A DNA stretch of 64,000 nt from Cyclaneusma minus (GCA_037179335.1 JAKZHN010000012.1:1-64000), one strand, 5' to 3'; counted from the first letter of the stretch, positions 33,808 through 46,302 are shown. Translations and numbers: made by a program. The notes: generated by a model not told the origin, from the letters alone.

Positions 33808-35475
33808 TATTCCGGTGAATTTTAGACGAAATCGATCAAAATACTCTACCGGATGCCCTGATTTGTCGTATGATGCTTCGAGTACGAGCAAGGACTTGGT
33901 AAGACAGTGACACATTCGAGTTCGGCCAATTTTGAAACGATGTATGGGTAACATTTTAGTTATATATTTGATGACCCGAGAACATCTTTCGCGACTCGGA
34001 TCGTAGATGCCCGACAAGCAAAGCCGAGGTCCTCTGATAGATACTTTAGAAAGTTCCCGATCAACTATGTTTTGTGGATTCATCTCGAAGTTTTCCAAAC
34101 TAGTGCAGCTCAAGACGTGTGACTGTGTGAGAAGCTTGCTTGCTACGAAGAAGACAGAGGGAGTCCTTGAGTCATTCGATGGTGCTTTCGGCGCAAGTCT
34201 TTATATAAACATATTGCCTGATAGTGGTGTAGCCTATAACTTTGGGAATCGGATATATGATATCAACAACCGACGCAGAAGCTGGACACTTGCCAAGAGA
34301 ACGTTAATGCTAGATATGCTCAACCATCCATACACTACTACGTCAGTTCAGACACCAACTACGGTACAATTGAGTTCTTACAAGACGGAGCGCTTGATAT
34401 CACGAGTCACGAATGACGAAAAGCAATTCTCTCGGCAAGTGAAAGAGGGATGTAAGAGTTGAGGTCAGCATCGGCTTGGGAAGGCAGCAACTAGCATGAA
34501 AATAGGCTTGAACTCGCGAGAACGCTTGCAAGTAGGAGAAGACTGGATTGCATGTGCCAGACCTGAAGGCACATGTTTGCACTGATCCGCGTATGTCGTT
34601 CCGATCCTGCGGAGAGAAGATCAGTGGTTCCGATTTTCGGGAACAGCCAGAGTGCTTCGGGGGGTGTCATTCCGCCGGCTTCCTGGGAGCAACCCTAGCG
34701 AGACAGAGTGACGGGAGATCGTCGTGAAGGCAATAGTCTAAACGGAAGTAAAGCAGAGCCTCATGATACCCTCGGACCTCGGTCGGTTGTTTCCGGGAAA
34801 GGCGAAGCATTATTTCAGCCGCCTTCTCATAAGAGCACATTAGTCGTTGTATCGATGACTATGTCGTGATCATAAGCCATGTCTCTATAGTCTGTATATC
34901 CCCGCGGCCGCTGTACTGTACCCGCTAAAGCATACGAAGCTTTTTGTCTGGAAGATAGAGGCATCTCGCGACCGAGTCATCGAGATCAGTCCGCGTCAAC
35001 CTCGGGCCATACTAAGCTATCCGATCATGAAACTTGACCTCATCTGAAAATCACACGTGGTGCGGCAGAAGTAAGATACAAGTGGTCCCCGGGATCCCCG
35101 GTGTGGTTCGTTGATAGTAATAGAGTTAAGGTTAAGGTAACTACTCTAAAATAAGCCAAAATCAACCGCATGTCAACTCGATACATCAATTGTACTTAAG
35201 AGCTTGAAATAGAAATGAAGCAAATGCTTGAGTTTCTCGTCATGGATCTCAGCGGCAGTGAAACCTTCCAAGTATACGGCCGACCATCATCGTGTACTCA
35301 TAATTCGTCTGAACAAGAAGTCGTCGGCTGTCTCCTTCTTATCCCTTCATGTGCCTCCTTCATACAGCAAAACAACACTGTTTCGAAATCCCCAAGACAG
35401 AGAGAAAATAGAAGTCCAGAAGCCCAAGACCCTAGAATATGGAAGACGAAATACCTACCACCTGAAACGCATATC
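33808..35475. other. Intergenic, upstream of the multicopper oxidase
   Basis: About 1.7 kb. It holds the TATA-like TATATA at 33961-33966 for the oxidase. A GC-rich CCCCGGGATCCCCGG segment near 35089 contains CCCCGG cores like those bound by fungal carbon-catabolite regulators, but this is only suggestive. No gene recognised. Confidence 0.4.
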
Positions 35476-36175
35476 TCACGCCGTCTCGCACCAGGCTTTG
35501 AAATCCTTTGTGAAGCCCTCGAACCCAGTTCTCGTCTTCTGCGCCCAGCCGGCCCAGCCGGCAACCGCGTTCTCGCCCATCAAGAAAGATAAAATACCCG
35601 AGAAGTTCTCTTCATGGATGAACAGAGTCCCGTTCTGCTCCGTCTTCGACGGCTCGAAGCGGAAGGCGTGATCACCAACGAAGAGGCCAGGGAGAGCGCC
35701 GCGCCAGATGAATGCGCTCGTTGAGTTTTCCTATCTTCAATCAGTATCTGGCAATTTGTATAGTACTCCTACTTGAAAAAAAAATCCTTGAAGCAATATG
35801 GTATGTGGTCTGGGGTATCGGGCAGCAGGATGAGCTGAGGACTGCTGGGAAATTGAAGGTAGGACTCTGGTCCTGGAAGGGGAAATTAAACTAGAATATG
35901 GGTGCATACGAGGACTGTGGGGCTCATTTTCATGTTCCCATGAGACACAGCACAATTCATCACATCTCCTGGTGCGATCTCGGTGGCAGGTTTGGGGGCT
36001 GCGGGTGCTATTGAGGCGATGAAGCCGTTTGGGTGATATTCTGGAATTTTCGAGAAATCAAGAAACTGTTGTCTGTTAGTTGTTTCCCTATGATAGATAG
36101 AAGGTCTTTGCCAACTTTTGCTCGGACTGTTTCAGGCGAGGCGGCGATTTCAGCTTGCGTCGTGATGGCAGGCAT
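35476..36175 (-). CDS. SRPBCC (START-like) domain protein
   Basis: Three exons, complement 36175-36116, 36065-35910 and 35730-35476, give 156 aa. Intron 1 (50 nt) has an unusual GTTGGC donor but a good CTAAC branch and CAACAG acceptor. Intron 2 is 179 nt (GTATGC to GATAG). The product follows the fungal SRPBCC order: MPAITTQAEIAASPETVRAK, then FLDFSKIPEYHPNGFI, PGDVMNC, KMSPTVLENS, FIWRGALPGLFVGDHAF, HEENFSGIL, and an AGWAGWAQKTRTGFEGF C-terminal helix. This fold forms a hydrophobic pocket for lipids or polyketide-like ligands. No ligand can be assigned. The exon structure was inferred from frame continuity and family pattern. Confidence 0.82.
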
Positions 36176-36516
36176 GGTTTTGAGGCAGGTGGCGTTTTGG
36201 ACGAAGGTTTGTGGTTTGTGGAACGACAAGAGACCTGTGGGGGTGATGAGCTGGAGTAGACCGCCTTTGTTGTGGAGGTGGACTGAGGTGTCAGACTGAT
36301 GGTTTTCGGATGGCTGCGAAAATGATATCATTACCTACGGAAGTTGCTTAGAAGCTTGAGGAAAGAGCTGTCTTTGTTCTTGAGGATGATGAGTGAGATG
36401 CCAGATAGATTCTGTTTCGGCTCTCGGTGGACTTGTACCACCGTTCAGCCGGCGGCGCAGCAAGCATCAGAGCACACCTCAGCAATCCAAAGTTGCCTTT
36501 GAATCCAAGAATGAAA

Positions 36517-36852
36517 TCAGGTCGAGAAACTCTTCTCTCGCGGTGGTTCACGTAGCCAGACTTCACAGTCCGAAAGTACCATATGCGCATTTGTAGGCAC
36601 GTGGAGAAAACCTCTATGACGAACTCTCCATCGAATAGTCCATACGAACCCGCGAAAAGCACCGCTTCCGGCGGCATCAAACACATTACCCGTATTGTCA
36701 TATGCTGGCCCACCACGCACAAGACACTGACTGAGTTTACGGACAGAACAGAGCCGGAGTCGTTGCGCATCGCCAAGCTTTTGAAGGCTGTATTCGAAAA
36801 TGTAAATAGAAGTCTATCCTTCCTTGACGAATAGAGCATTGAAATCGACCAT
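36517..36852 (-). pseudogene. Unknown fungal gene fragment with an in-frame TAG
   Basis: From ATG 36852 one frame runs 112 codons to a stop at 36517, interrupted only by TAG at 36816-36814. After the TAG the product reads like a real protein: TSIYIFEYSLQKLGDAQRL, LVRGGPAYDNTGNVFDA, GSGAFRGFVWTIRWRV, and EVWLREPPREK. The segment resembles fungal proteins of unknown function that carry a GGxAYDNxG motif. TAG could have arisen from CAG by a C-to-T change. A splice site could also exclude it, so a short functional gene is not ruled out. It lies upstream of the SRPBCC gene on the same strand. Confidence 0.4.
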
Positions 36853-37317
36853 GTTCTAAATAAGAAGGGCCTTTGAAACCTGCTTTTTGTTAATGGCTCG
36901 GAGCAAGGCTTGGGTGGAGCTGAACCAGATTCCAACAGATGGGGGACTCACCGGCAGCAGCAAGAGCTTGTGAATCTAATGGTTCATATCCTTCGAGAGT
37001 AGAATAGGGTCATGGCAGTTATGACAGTCAGCGGAATTATTTTTGTGGAATGGTGAAATTGTGGAGGAGCCTCGCCGTCGCTCCTATCCCCTATTGTCAC
37101 CGAATAACCTCCCACCGCCTCAAATTCCAACATCACAAATGCCGCCACCGCGGAGTCCCACAAAACACGCCTTCTTCCCCGCTTCCCGAAACTTCTCCGT
37201 AGTTCTTCATCAACAAAGCCGTTCCGTTTTGCGAACCTCCTCTTCCAAACTCGACCATCTTCAAACTCCTTCCCAATTTGAGCCCTCTTCCAAACTTCAG
37301 CTCCTCATCTTGACAAC
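36853..37317. other. Intergenic, promoter of the following plus-strand gene
   Basis: The stretch before 37318 is rich in C and T (CCCACCGCCTC, CCGCCACCGC), as in fungal promoters and leaders. No gene recognised. Confidence 0.4.
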
Positions 37318-38436
37318 ATGTCTACCGTCAACACCACCGAGCCATTGAAAGACCCCGGTGACATGATTCTTGGAACGTTGGACAATGAGACTTTGGAATT
37401 CACATGGGATCCCAAGGCTTGGAAGGAACTTGTGGGATTTCCACCAGAGGTGGTTGAGCGTATTGAAGCTGAAGAGAAGCTCTTGACTGAGGATGAACGT
37501 GAAAAGCTGCGGAAGGAACACGCTGACCTCAGTGACCTGGAGCTGTCGCTGAAGCTCCGCAGAGCAAAGCGCTTCAAAGAACGCCGGCTCAAGACCCCTG
37601 GCAAGCCAAAAGAAGCTTCTGACAAGGTGGAACCAAACCTCATCATCAGCCAAGGTGTGTTTGTGTTTTTCCTTTTTTCCTTTTTTTCTTTTTGTTGTAT
37701 GATCCCAAGATCCATGACTGTCTGCGCATCTTCCACAGCCGCCCTAACTTTGCCAAAGAGAAGGAAAGTGCCATCGAGAGTCTGCAAAAGATTGCGCACG
37801 AGACAAAAATGTCAGACAACAAGGTGAAACCGAGTCCAAAGCCTAGCGTGGCCGTCCGAATGAGTGCTAACAACAAGCGCATGACAGCTGGCCGAAGCGA
37901 TCGCTGCTCTTGATGAGCTCTTTACTCTGTATCAATACATTGTCGACAATCGTCTTGATGAAGCTGTTCAAGGTAACGAGCATACATTACGCGACCTTTT
38001 CAAGAAAGCTCGTATGTTTGAACGCATGTTAAACACAGTGTTTGCCGGGGTCCATGAGGCCGCAGCCGAGTACCTGAAAGGCAGCGCAAACGAGCATTAC
38101 GATGTGGATAACAGAGCCAAGCTTCACTCTAACTACCTCGAGAAGGACCTTGCGCAGGACTTGGAGAACTTGGCTAACACAGATCTTGATATCCAAGACA
38201 AGCTTCAGAAGCTCTTGGGTATGGCTTTGGCGCAGTGACTCAATTCTGAGAATATTGATAGTGGTAAGTTGGCCATATATAGTGATGTGACCAAGAGTGC
38301 TGCTAACAGATCCTACTTAGCACTCGGAACAGGCGAGAACAAGACAGATGCTAGTAAGAAGACGAAGGATGCTGTTGTCGCCATCACCGAGGCGGCCAAC
38401 GCCCTCAAGCTGGATGAGCCCAAATCGGATGAATGA
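37318..38436 (+). CDS. Conserved fungal acidic protein, function unknown
   Basis: Four exons, 37318-37658, 37739-37823, 37888-38218 and 38321-38436, give 290 aa. Intron 1 uses GTTTGT/CCACAG after a T-rich tract. Intron 2 is GTGAAA/GACAG with a CTAAC branch. Intron 3 (GTATGG to CTTAG) removes an in-frame TGA at 38236-38238, which would otherwise end the protein at GMALAQ. The N-terminus (PLKDPGDMILGTLDN, WKELVGFPPEVVERI) is followed by a highly charged helix. The middle (LAEAIAALDELFTLYQYIVDN, FKKARMFERMLNTVF) is helical. The C-terminus is ENKTDASKKTKDAVVAITEA. I recognise no domain. Exon choice rests on frame continuity, and the donor of intron 1 is the least certain. Confidence 0.65.
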
Positions 38437-39644
38437 CCATTGGTAGGGACGTCGTTCCTCTGTACATGAGCATGCGACAGAAGCGGTAGACATGCTTTGG
38501 GATATTCGCATACCTTGATGTCTTGATGAAAGCCTAGGAGAGACCTAAACGGAAGTGGAGGCGGCCTTGTGCTAGCTCCCACATGTGTCTAAGACATAGT
38601 TCCTAGGGAAGCAGAAACGTTGACTTCTTCAAAACACCCGTACACTTGAACAGTGAGGTGAAAGTGAGAACTGTGCCAACGAGACGAATCATCCTCCGAA
38701 GCAATGCACAGATACTGACTAGGACAGCCAACGTCGAGTCTTGTCCTAAGCAGCAGCCATGTGATGGCCATACTCGGTGCTCGTATGATAGTCAATGTAG
38801 TTGTAAAGACCAAAGTCTCTACCGGAGACAGTGTGGTTTTGAGCGTCCTTTGATCGGCATTCCAAATCAGCTCGCAACACTTCCCCCTTTTCTACAGGTT
38901 CGCACTGAGAAATGGCACATGACAGCAGATACATAACCTTCCGAGTCATGCACTCGGTGGAGCTTGGAGGCGGTTGGACCTTCCAGCCCCCATTCCGGAC
39001 ACCTTCAGAACCAGATCAGGCTGCTGCGACATATACCAAATAAGTCTGTTGTTCAGACCAAAAGAAATGCAAAAAAATGTATTTGAAATTCGGACCTCCC
39101 CCAATTCGAACACGTAGGCAATTGACTCAGACGCGCAACTACTATGTTTGTCTGAGCCGTTTCAGGTACTATGTTTATCACACCGTAGCCATTGCTCTTA
39201 AACCAACAATCCCTCAGGTCTCAATTTCTTGTTAGCGAATTTCTGTCAGAATGGCTTATATATGACCTTCGCGCTTCCGTCCCAGTTCCAGACTTGCCCG
39301 CTCCCCCACTCACTTTCTTTACGTCTCAGACCTTACTGTCAACAACTGAGGTACAATCCACTGACGTTTAAGCTCAGTCAGATCCCAGACGCTTTGCAGG
39401 AAACATTAGCAAAGGTTGAGCGGAAGACTGTAAGCAAGACTGATGATCATGATAAAACTGACTGACCTGCCTTAGTTACCTAACTCAGTTCAGAAATTCA
39501 TACTCTCTGAACTTAGGGAACTCCATGAAGAAACTAAGACCTTCACTCATGATGCTGCCAGTTACCAGTATATGGAGCGAGATGAGCATAGTTGTATTTC
39601 CCCGTCTGTCGCTATCTAATGCTAGCGGTTTCATCCGACCCTCA
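38437..39644. other. Intergenic, no gene recognised
   Basis: About 1.2 kb. A box-B-like TGTTCGAATTG with a downstream T run lies on the minus strand near 39070-39112, but no full tRNA can be folded around it. No other feature. Confidence 0.4.
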
Positions 39645-39651
39645 TCAAGCC

Positions 39652-39682
<31 letters not shown>

Positions 39683-41916
39683 AATCGACTTGCGCAGAAG
39701 CCATGCCTCGTTCCCTGACGATTGCTGCATCAGGGCCCTCCCTCCAGCGCCTTACAAGGAAGTCATCGCCCACAGTTATCAACTGTCCCTCAGATGTCCA
39801 AGTCAAGGCACCCACCTCCCTGTCATGCCCCTGCGCGAGCGGCGTTCCAACCATCGAAATCGGAACATCCTCCACTCTCACCGTAGATCCACTCGCCGTT
39901 CTTCTCAGCTGTGGGATCACCCTTGGCCCCATGCCCACGTTGTATCCGAGACCTTCCATGCCTCCCTGTCTGTGACCAGGATATTCGTACTTGTGGTATC
40001 GCTCGTCGGTGGGGAAGAGTATTGGCGTGCCGTCGCTGCTTCCCACTGCCAGGATTTCCGACTTCCCATCCTTGGCAGGGCGGAGAGCGGATTTGACGTA
40101 GAAGGAAGTGGCATGGAGGAGCGCGTGACGGAAGCCATAGATCGGACCTAGGCCTTGTACACTAGATACATGGCTTCGGCCAGGCCACACTGTCTTCTTT
40201 GAGGAGAGTTCAGGTGCGTGCCCGATGATGAGGTGTGCTGTTGAGTAAGCATACACGGAATTGTCTTTGCAAACCGTGTAAAGTCGACCGCCATCACTGC
40301 TCAAGACCATGGAGGAAAGGCCGAAATGGCGCCACTGGTTGTGGGCCTCGGGGAGTGCGGTGTAAGAGATCGGAGTATGGGGGCGGCGTCGAGACTGGTG
40401 GAGAGTGCGGATATCCCACAACTTGACAGAAGCGTTGGCTTCGGAGGATGTGATGAAAAAGTTCTCTTGGCCCGAGGGCAAGAAAGCGAGAGCGGTGACA
40501 GAGACATCACCTGCACGAATTGCGTGTTCGTGACGTGAGGGAGTGTCGCGCATCAGGTTCACATGACTGCGTTCGGTGTTGTGCGCGCCGTAGATTGAGT
40601 GGTTCGGTTGGGTATTTACGATGATGTCTTTCAGAGTCCCGGGGTTTCGATCGCCTGGTCCACGTTCGACTTGGATAACTGGACCGCTCGACGGCTTGCA
40701 TCGCAAATCCCATATATGGACACTACCATCGCGGCTGCATGTTGCAAGAACACTTTTATTCGCTTGTCCTGACTGCCAGCGAATCTGCTTCACCGATGCC
40801 GAATGCCTATAAAGGACGGCAACAGTGGTTTGCGTAGTCATGTCGGTCACCATGGCTTTTTGGTCGCCAGATGCTGTGGCTAGACTGGTGTCATCATGTG
40901 TGAAGGCCATGTCGATGATAGCGTTTCGATGAGGTCGGAATGCAAGCAAAACACTTTTGAACATAGGTGCGCTGGAGTCGATTAGACGCACTCGACCCTC
41001 CTCATCTCCAATAGCCACCAAGTTGTTTGCTGCAACATGTTAGCAAGACAGCTTGCATTTTCTGGGAACGTGACTTACTGTTGAGACCAGTAGTGCAGAA
41101 CGGGATGCATCGATTATTGTTCACGATACTGGCACAAAAGTGTACGTCGAGAGGAGTGCTGTAGAAGTTCTCGGTCTCATCTCTCCAGTCTAAGTAGGGA
41201 AGTCAGCATGACATGGTTGGACTCGGGAGAGGGGGCTGCTCACCATTGATCGGATATACGAAACGCTGGCGTCGAGGAGTCGAATACGATCCAAGACTCA
41301 TCTGCATAAGTCTTCCGTTCAAGCCCCGACTTGCTGTCGGGACACATCGTTTGACGCTCGACTCTGGCGCTTCGTCCTCTGATTCGGAAGAATAATGCAG
41401 GTCTTGATCCACTTTGTTCTTCCTGACACATGGTGACGAGTGAATGTTGCCGGCCTCATGCTCCTCCTCGTCCTGGGTCGCCAATGCTTCTTCCTCAATC
41501 GCTTCTGTACGGTCAGGATTCGAGTTGTTGCTGGCCAGATCATCGGCTTGATGAACAAGCTTTCTTCGCTTGTTGGAGCTGTGCACTGGGCCATTGGATC
41601 GCGTCAGGTCGGCAAAGGGCCGCAGAGGGCTCGACTGGACTCCATTGCGGTTGTTTGCTGGCCGAGTGATGTCGTGCAGCGCGTGCCTCGAGTCGCCGCC
41701 CATGGTGCCATGCGAGCGCGGAGTAAAGAACTTCTTGAATTTTCTAGGTGTAATGGAGGGCTGGCGTCTCTCTTTCCGGCCATTGGTGCCGTATTTCGGA
41801 GGACCTCGGGGTGGCGACGAGGCGAAGGGAGAAGAGGCGAGCATAGACTCAGGCTGCGACGAGTTCAGCTGGGATGCATCCTCCTCGACATCCGAATGGT
41901 CGTCGGTGGCCGCCAT
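39645..41916 (-). CDS. CDT2: WD40 protein Cdt2, CRL4 ubiquitin-ligase substrate receptor
   Basis: Three exons, complement 41916-41244, 41189-41079 and 41029-39645, give 722 aa; all junctions are GT-AG and in frame. The first 230 residues are disordered and basic/Ser-rich. WD40 repeats follow from about residue 265 (TASGDQKAMVTDM, TCSRDGSVHIWDLR, ITSSEANASVKLWDIR, TVCKDNSVYAYS, VGSSDGTPILF, TVGDDFLVRRW). Two WDxR motifs (WDLR about 368-371, WDIR about 466-469) are the DDB1-binding signature of DCAF receptors. Cdt2 directs CRL4 to chromatin-bound, PCNA-loaded substrates such as Cdt1 and, in fission yeast, Spd1, coupling their destruction to S phase. The C-terminus ends in an Asp run coded by a GAT microsatellite (39650-39680). 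The assignment to Cdt2 rather than another DCAF is by repeat pattern and layout. Confidence 0.8.
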
Positions 41917-42350
41917 GGTCTTGCTTGGGCTGGATGCTAATTCTGCAGGCTGAGCATAGATATTGGCGTATCTGGTGCAGGACCGGAGTCAGAGTAGGAG
42001 ATAGCGTGTGGTGCGGGCGTGGTGTTGAGGAATGGCGCGAGAGGTTACTTGGGTATTCGCGGCTGTCGCGCGGAAGTCGCGCTGGATGTCCGTGAGTCGC
42101 GTTTCTGCTGCCACGCTAACCCGTTTTGGCGTAAAGAGCACTGTGGCTCGTGCGTGCGACGTGGGGGCTGCGGGCGTTGGACAGTGCACGGACGCCAGCT
42201 CTTTTTTTCACTTCAATTCTCGGTGTGGTGCCAAGATTTCGCAGTCGCCCTCAATTTCGATACTGGAGTCGCCGCCTTTTCGCGCCGGTGTCCTGCGAAA
42301 CATCGCAACTCCACCACCTCTCCCCCCATTCTTGCGCAAATTCCGCCAAA
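41917..42350. promoter_or_regulatory. Bidirectional promoter between CDT2 and SPB1
   Basis: The 434 bp between the two start codons must hold both promoters, since the genes point away from each other. The SPB1 side ends in a CT-rich leader (CCACCACCTCTCCCCCC) just before CCAAAATGG. No TATA box is evident. Confidence 0.7.
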
Positions 42351-45009
42351 ATGGGTATCCAGAAGAAGCATGGTAAGGGTCGTCTCGACAAGTGGTACAA
42401 GCTTGCCAAGGAGAAGGGCTACCGCGCTCGTGCTGCCTTCAAGCTGATCCAGTTGAACAAGAAGTATGGCTTTTTGGAGAAGAGCAGGGTCCTGCTGGAT
42501 CTTTGCGCCGCCCCTGGTGTATGTTGACTGCCCCCGATTCCATGACATGCGCTGACACTTCCAAGTCATGGTGTCAAGTTGCCGCCGAAACTATGCCCGT
42601 TGGCAGTCTCATCGTCGGTGTAGATCTGTCGCCCATCAAGCCCATCCCCAAGGTCATCACCTTCCAGAACGACATCACCACCGACAGTTGCCGCGCCGTC
42701 ATCCGATCGCATTTCAAGACCTGGAAGGCCGATACGGTGCTTCACGATGGTGCGCCAAACGTGGGTACCGCCTGGGTGCAGGATTCTTTCAACCAGGCCG
42801 AACTGGCCCTGCAGTCCATGAAGCTGGCAACGGAATTCTTGGCTGAGGGTGGAACTTTTGTCACCAAGGTCTTCAGATCGAAGGACTACAACAGTCTGCT
42901 CTGGGTATTCAACCAGTTGTTCAGGAAGGTGGAAGCCACGAAGCCTCCGTCCTCGAGAAACGTCTCTGCCGAAATTTTCGTCGTCTGCACGGGCTACAAG
43001 GCCCCGAAGAAGATCGATCCCAGATTCTTGGACCCGCGCTCCGTCTTCGCCGAATTGTCAGACCCTACGCCAAACAACGAAGCCAAGGTCTTCAACCCTG
43101 AAGTGAAGAAGAGGAAGAGGGATGGTTACGAGGAGGGGAACTACACACAGTTCAAGGAAGTGGCGGCTGCCGAATTCATTCGAACAACTGATCCAATCGC
43201 AATTCTGGGCAGCGTAAATCGTCTGAGCTTTGGCAGTTCAGTAGATGACGAGGACAACCTTGCAGCCTTTATCGACCAACTGTCCGAAACGACTACAGAA
43301 ATCCGAGCATGCTGTCATGATTTACGTGTGTTGGGAAAGAAAGAGTTTAGGTTACTGCTGAAATGGCGTTTGAATATCAGAGCAAAGTTGCCCGAACTCT
43401 TCCCCGACACGAAGAAAGTAGATGCAGCGAAAGAGGGCGAGGAGGTAGCGGAAGTGGAAGAAATGGACGAGGAGCTGAAAATCCAGAAGGAACTGCAAGA
43501 TATGGCCGATAGGGAGAATGCTCACAGGAAACGCGAGCGAAGGCGACAGAACGAGAAGAAGCAAAAGGACATCATCCGAATGCAACTTAACATGAAAACT
43601 CCCACGGAAATTGGTCTGGAACAAGCTGGTCCAAATGGAGACAATGAGCCATTCAACCTGAAGACGGTCGACAAGAGCGGCGCAGTCGACAAGATCGCGA
43701 AAGGGAAAATGGCCATTGTCTCACAATCGAACACTCAGAAGGAACACGACAGCGGGATTGGTTCTTTGAGCGATGAGGATAGTGATGAGGAGGAAGACCA
43801 ACTCGATACCTACCTGGACTCCATGTACGAGGAATACCAAACGCGAAAATCGGAAACCGATGCCAAGTTCCGTGCAAAGAAAGCCCGGACTGAGCACGAC
43901 GATGACTGGGAGGGGTTCTCGGCAGGAGAAGATGCCAATGACAGTGATTCGCAATTGGATGAAGACAGTAGCGACGAGGGATCAGACGATGAGGGCGAGC
44001 CAAAAAGCCGTTCACTGATGACAGATCTGGACAATGACACGAAGAAGGCGGGCAGTCTATCGAAACGAGCAGCGCAATTCTTCGACCAAGACATTTTCAA
44101 AGATCTCGGCGGAGACATTGAAGAACTTGATGAGGAAGAGGCAGCCGAGGACGAGGAGTTGGAAAAGCTTGAGAAGCTTAATCTTGAAAAGGCAGCACAG
44201 TCTACAAAGAGCAAAAAGGGTGACAAGTCTAGCAAGACTGCGACTGGCAAAGCCAAGGCAAGCCAGGCGTCTACAGGCTTCGAATCCGACGGAGATGACG
44301 ATATCCGAGGTGAGGACGGCGGATTCGAAGTCGTGAAGCGCGACGATCGTGACAGTCAGTGGGTCGACCAAGGTGTAACTCGCCAGGATGGCAAGTTAGG
44401 TAAGTCTACTCTATTCTCCAAGTTTCGGGAAGTCCTCAGCTAATCAACCCCACAGACATCGACATCATTACCGCAGAAGCCATGACACTCGCACAAGCCC
44501 TCGCGCGTGGTGAGAAATCCACCCACGACCTCATGGACGATGGCTTCAACAAGTACGCCTTCAAAGACCGCGACGGCCTCCCCGACTGGTTCCTCGACGA
44601 CGAGCACAAGCATGACAAGCCCCACCGACCCATCAGCGCCGCCGCCGCCGCAGCCATCAAAGAGAAGCTACGAGCCCTGAACGCGCGTCCGATCAAGAAG
44701 GTGCGCGAAGCCAAGGACCGCAAGAAGTTCAAGGCAGCGCAACGACTCGAGAAACTAATGAAGAAGAGCGCGCTGCTGAATGAAGATGAGAATATGACGG
44801 AGAAGGAGAAGGCGAACAATATTGCCAAGATGATGAGCAAGGCGGCGAAGAAGAAGCCACGCAAGCAGGTCAAGGTGGTGGTGGCGAGTGGGGCGAATAG
44901 AGGTATTGCTGGACGGCCGAGGGGAGTGAAGGGCAAGTACAAGATTGTGGATGCGAGGTTGAAGAAGGACGTTAGGGGTGAGAAGAGGGCTGCTAAGAAG
45001 AGGAAGTAG
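42351..45009 (+). CDS. SPB1: Spb1, AdoMet-dependent rRNA 2'-O-methyltransferase, 60S biogenesis
   Basis: Three exons, 42351-42518, 42566-44399 and 44456-45009, give 851 aa (yeast Spb1 has 841). Introns are 47 nt (GCTGAC branch) and 56 nt. Residues 1-230 form an FtsJ/RrmJ methyltransferase domain: AdoMet loop LDLCAAPGSW (49-58) and the K-D-K-E catalytic tetrad at K31, D117 (LHDGAPN), K157 (FVTKVFR) and E192. A central domain with RTTDPIAILG and a long acidic region follow. The Spb1 C-terminal domain includes DIDIITAEAMTLAQALA, DGLPDWFLDDEHKH and a basic tail KKKPRKQVKVVVASGANRG. Spb1 methylates the A-loop guanosine of 25S rRNA in nucleolar pre-60S particles. The whole layout is conserved, and the gene appears intact. 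Confidence 0.97.
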
Positions 45010-46302
45010 AGTAGAAGTACCAGATAGGGTACATAGACAGATGATACCGCCGCGATATTAAATTGTCCACCGTAATGCAAGCTGGGTTCTTGGGAATCTC
45101 CCAAAAGCCAACATTTCTCCTGTAGTCATTTGAGAACCGCGTGAACGTGTCCATTGTCTGTTGTGCATTTTGTGTTAAGACATTGGTGAAAGAAAAGCCA
45201 ACTATACGTGCCACTGAGATGCTCGCCCCTACCAGTAATTATCTCATTCATTCAGGTACTGCATCCCAGCTCTGCCACAACATGAACATCAGAGGCCTGA
45301 CGTCATCTGGATTAATGATTCAAATTCAATCTGGTTGACCACTTCCAAGTCAGGTCTTGAAACTGCAATCAACTAATCATGGAGTTATACATCGCGGAAA
45401 AGACAACTGACAGAGGAATCGGTCTCCAATGCGCCGTCTGAAACAGCTTGGTGGGGGTGGGGTTTGCGACATTTCAATTACCCTCACAGTCGTCCCCTTT
45501 TCCTCTTGGGTTCATCTTGATGTATTCAACCGGTATCACGCTGCGAGAGTATCAGAGTGCCTTTCCAAATCAAAGAGGGCCTCAACAACAACAAAAAAAC
45601 AGAGGAAAAAAGACATTGAGAAAATCTTACATACTGATACATACGCCCAGAGCCCCGCATTAGGCTGCGGTACTTTATTATCTTCATCTTCCTGAGGAAC
45701 GCGGATCGAAATCGAATTTGGGCACTCTGCCCTAAGACAAGGATTCATACAGCGATATGCAGTGACCATTGCGTTAAAGAGCGCATAAGCATCGATGAGA
45801 GAACTGTTGGAGATTTGGCTGTGCATGGTAAAACTGGGGTGCTTCTGGTAGCAAGACCTCGCTGCCTCGGATGATACTTGGTCCAGTCAGGCTCCTTAGA
45901 AGAATCTGGTAAACATGGGAGTATCCCTGTGTGCTCCTGCGGACAGTGTAGGCTGACAACCTTTCAAGGCAATTCCTATTCATTCATTACACCGAGAAAT
46001 CACTCACGATCAAGAAGCGAAATGCAAGATGATGTACTGGGAACCTTCATTCATTCATTACACACTACTACTAATCCGTTCCAGTATTCCACCACATTGC
46101 AAAAGACAGTGTCATGAAGCATGAATGGTATCGTAAACATCGTACTCCGAGTAAGAGAAGCACACCCGGGGAAGCCCAAACACCTTCTCCGATGCTAGCA
46201 ATGCCTCAGTGTGGAAGCGTACAAGAGCGTCATTCACCGCTCCGAGTTTTCGGTCTTGACGACCCACAGACCCCACAGATCTCACACTCGACGAAGCGCT
46301 GC
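45010..46302. other. Intergenic, no gene recognised
   Basis: Convergent 3' flanks of SPB1 and the ferritin-like gene, about 1.3 kb. A CATTCATTACAC string occurs near 45980 and again near 46055. No gene supported. Confidence 0.4.

Noticed and set aside
34007..34462. 151-codon plus-strand frame upstream of the multicopper oxidase
   Set aside because: Overlaps the oxidase promoter, shows no motif, and its start overlaps the TATA region.
39070..39250. Possible tRNA on the minus strand (TTCGAAT box-B-like core, T7 downstream, GTTGGTTTAAGAGC box-A-like)
   Set aside because: No acceptor or anticodon stem closes, and the T-stem does not pair. At best a decayed tRNA.
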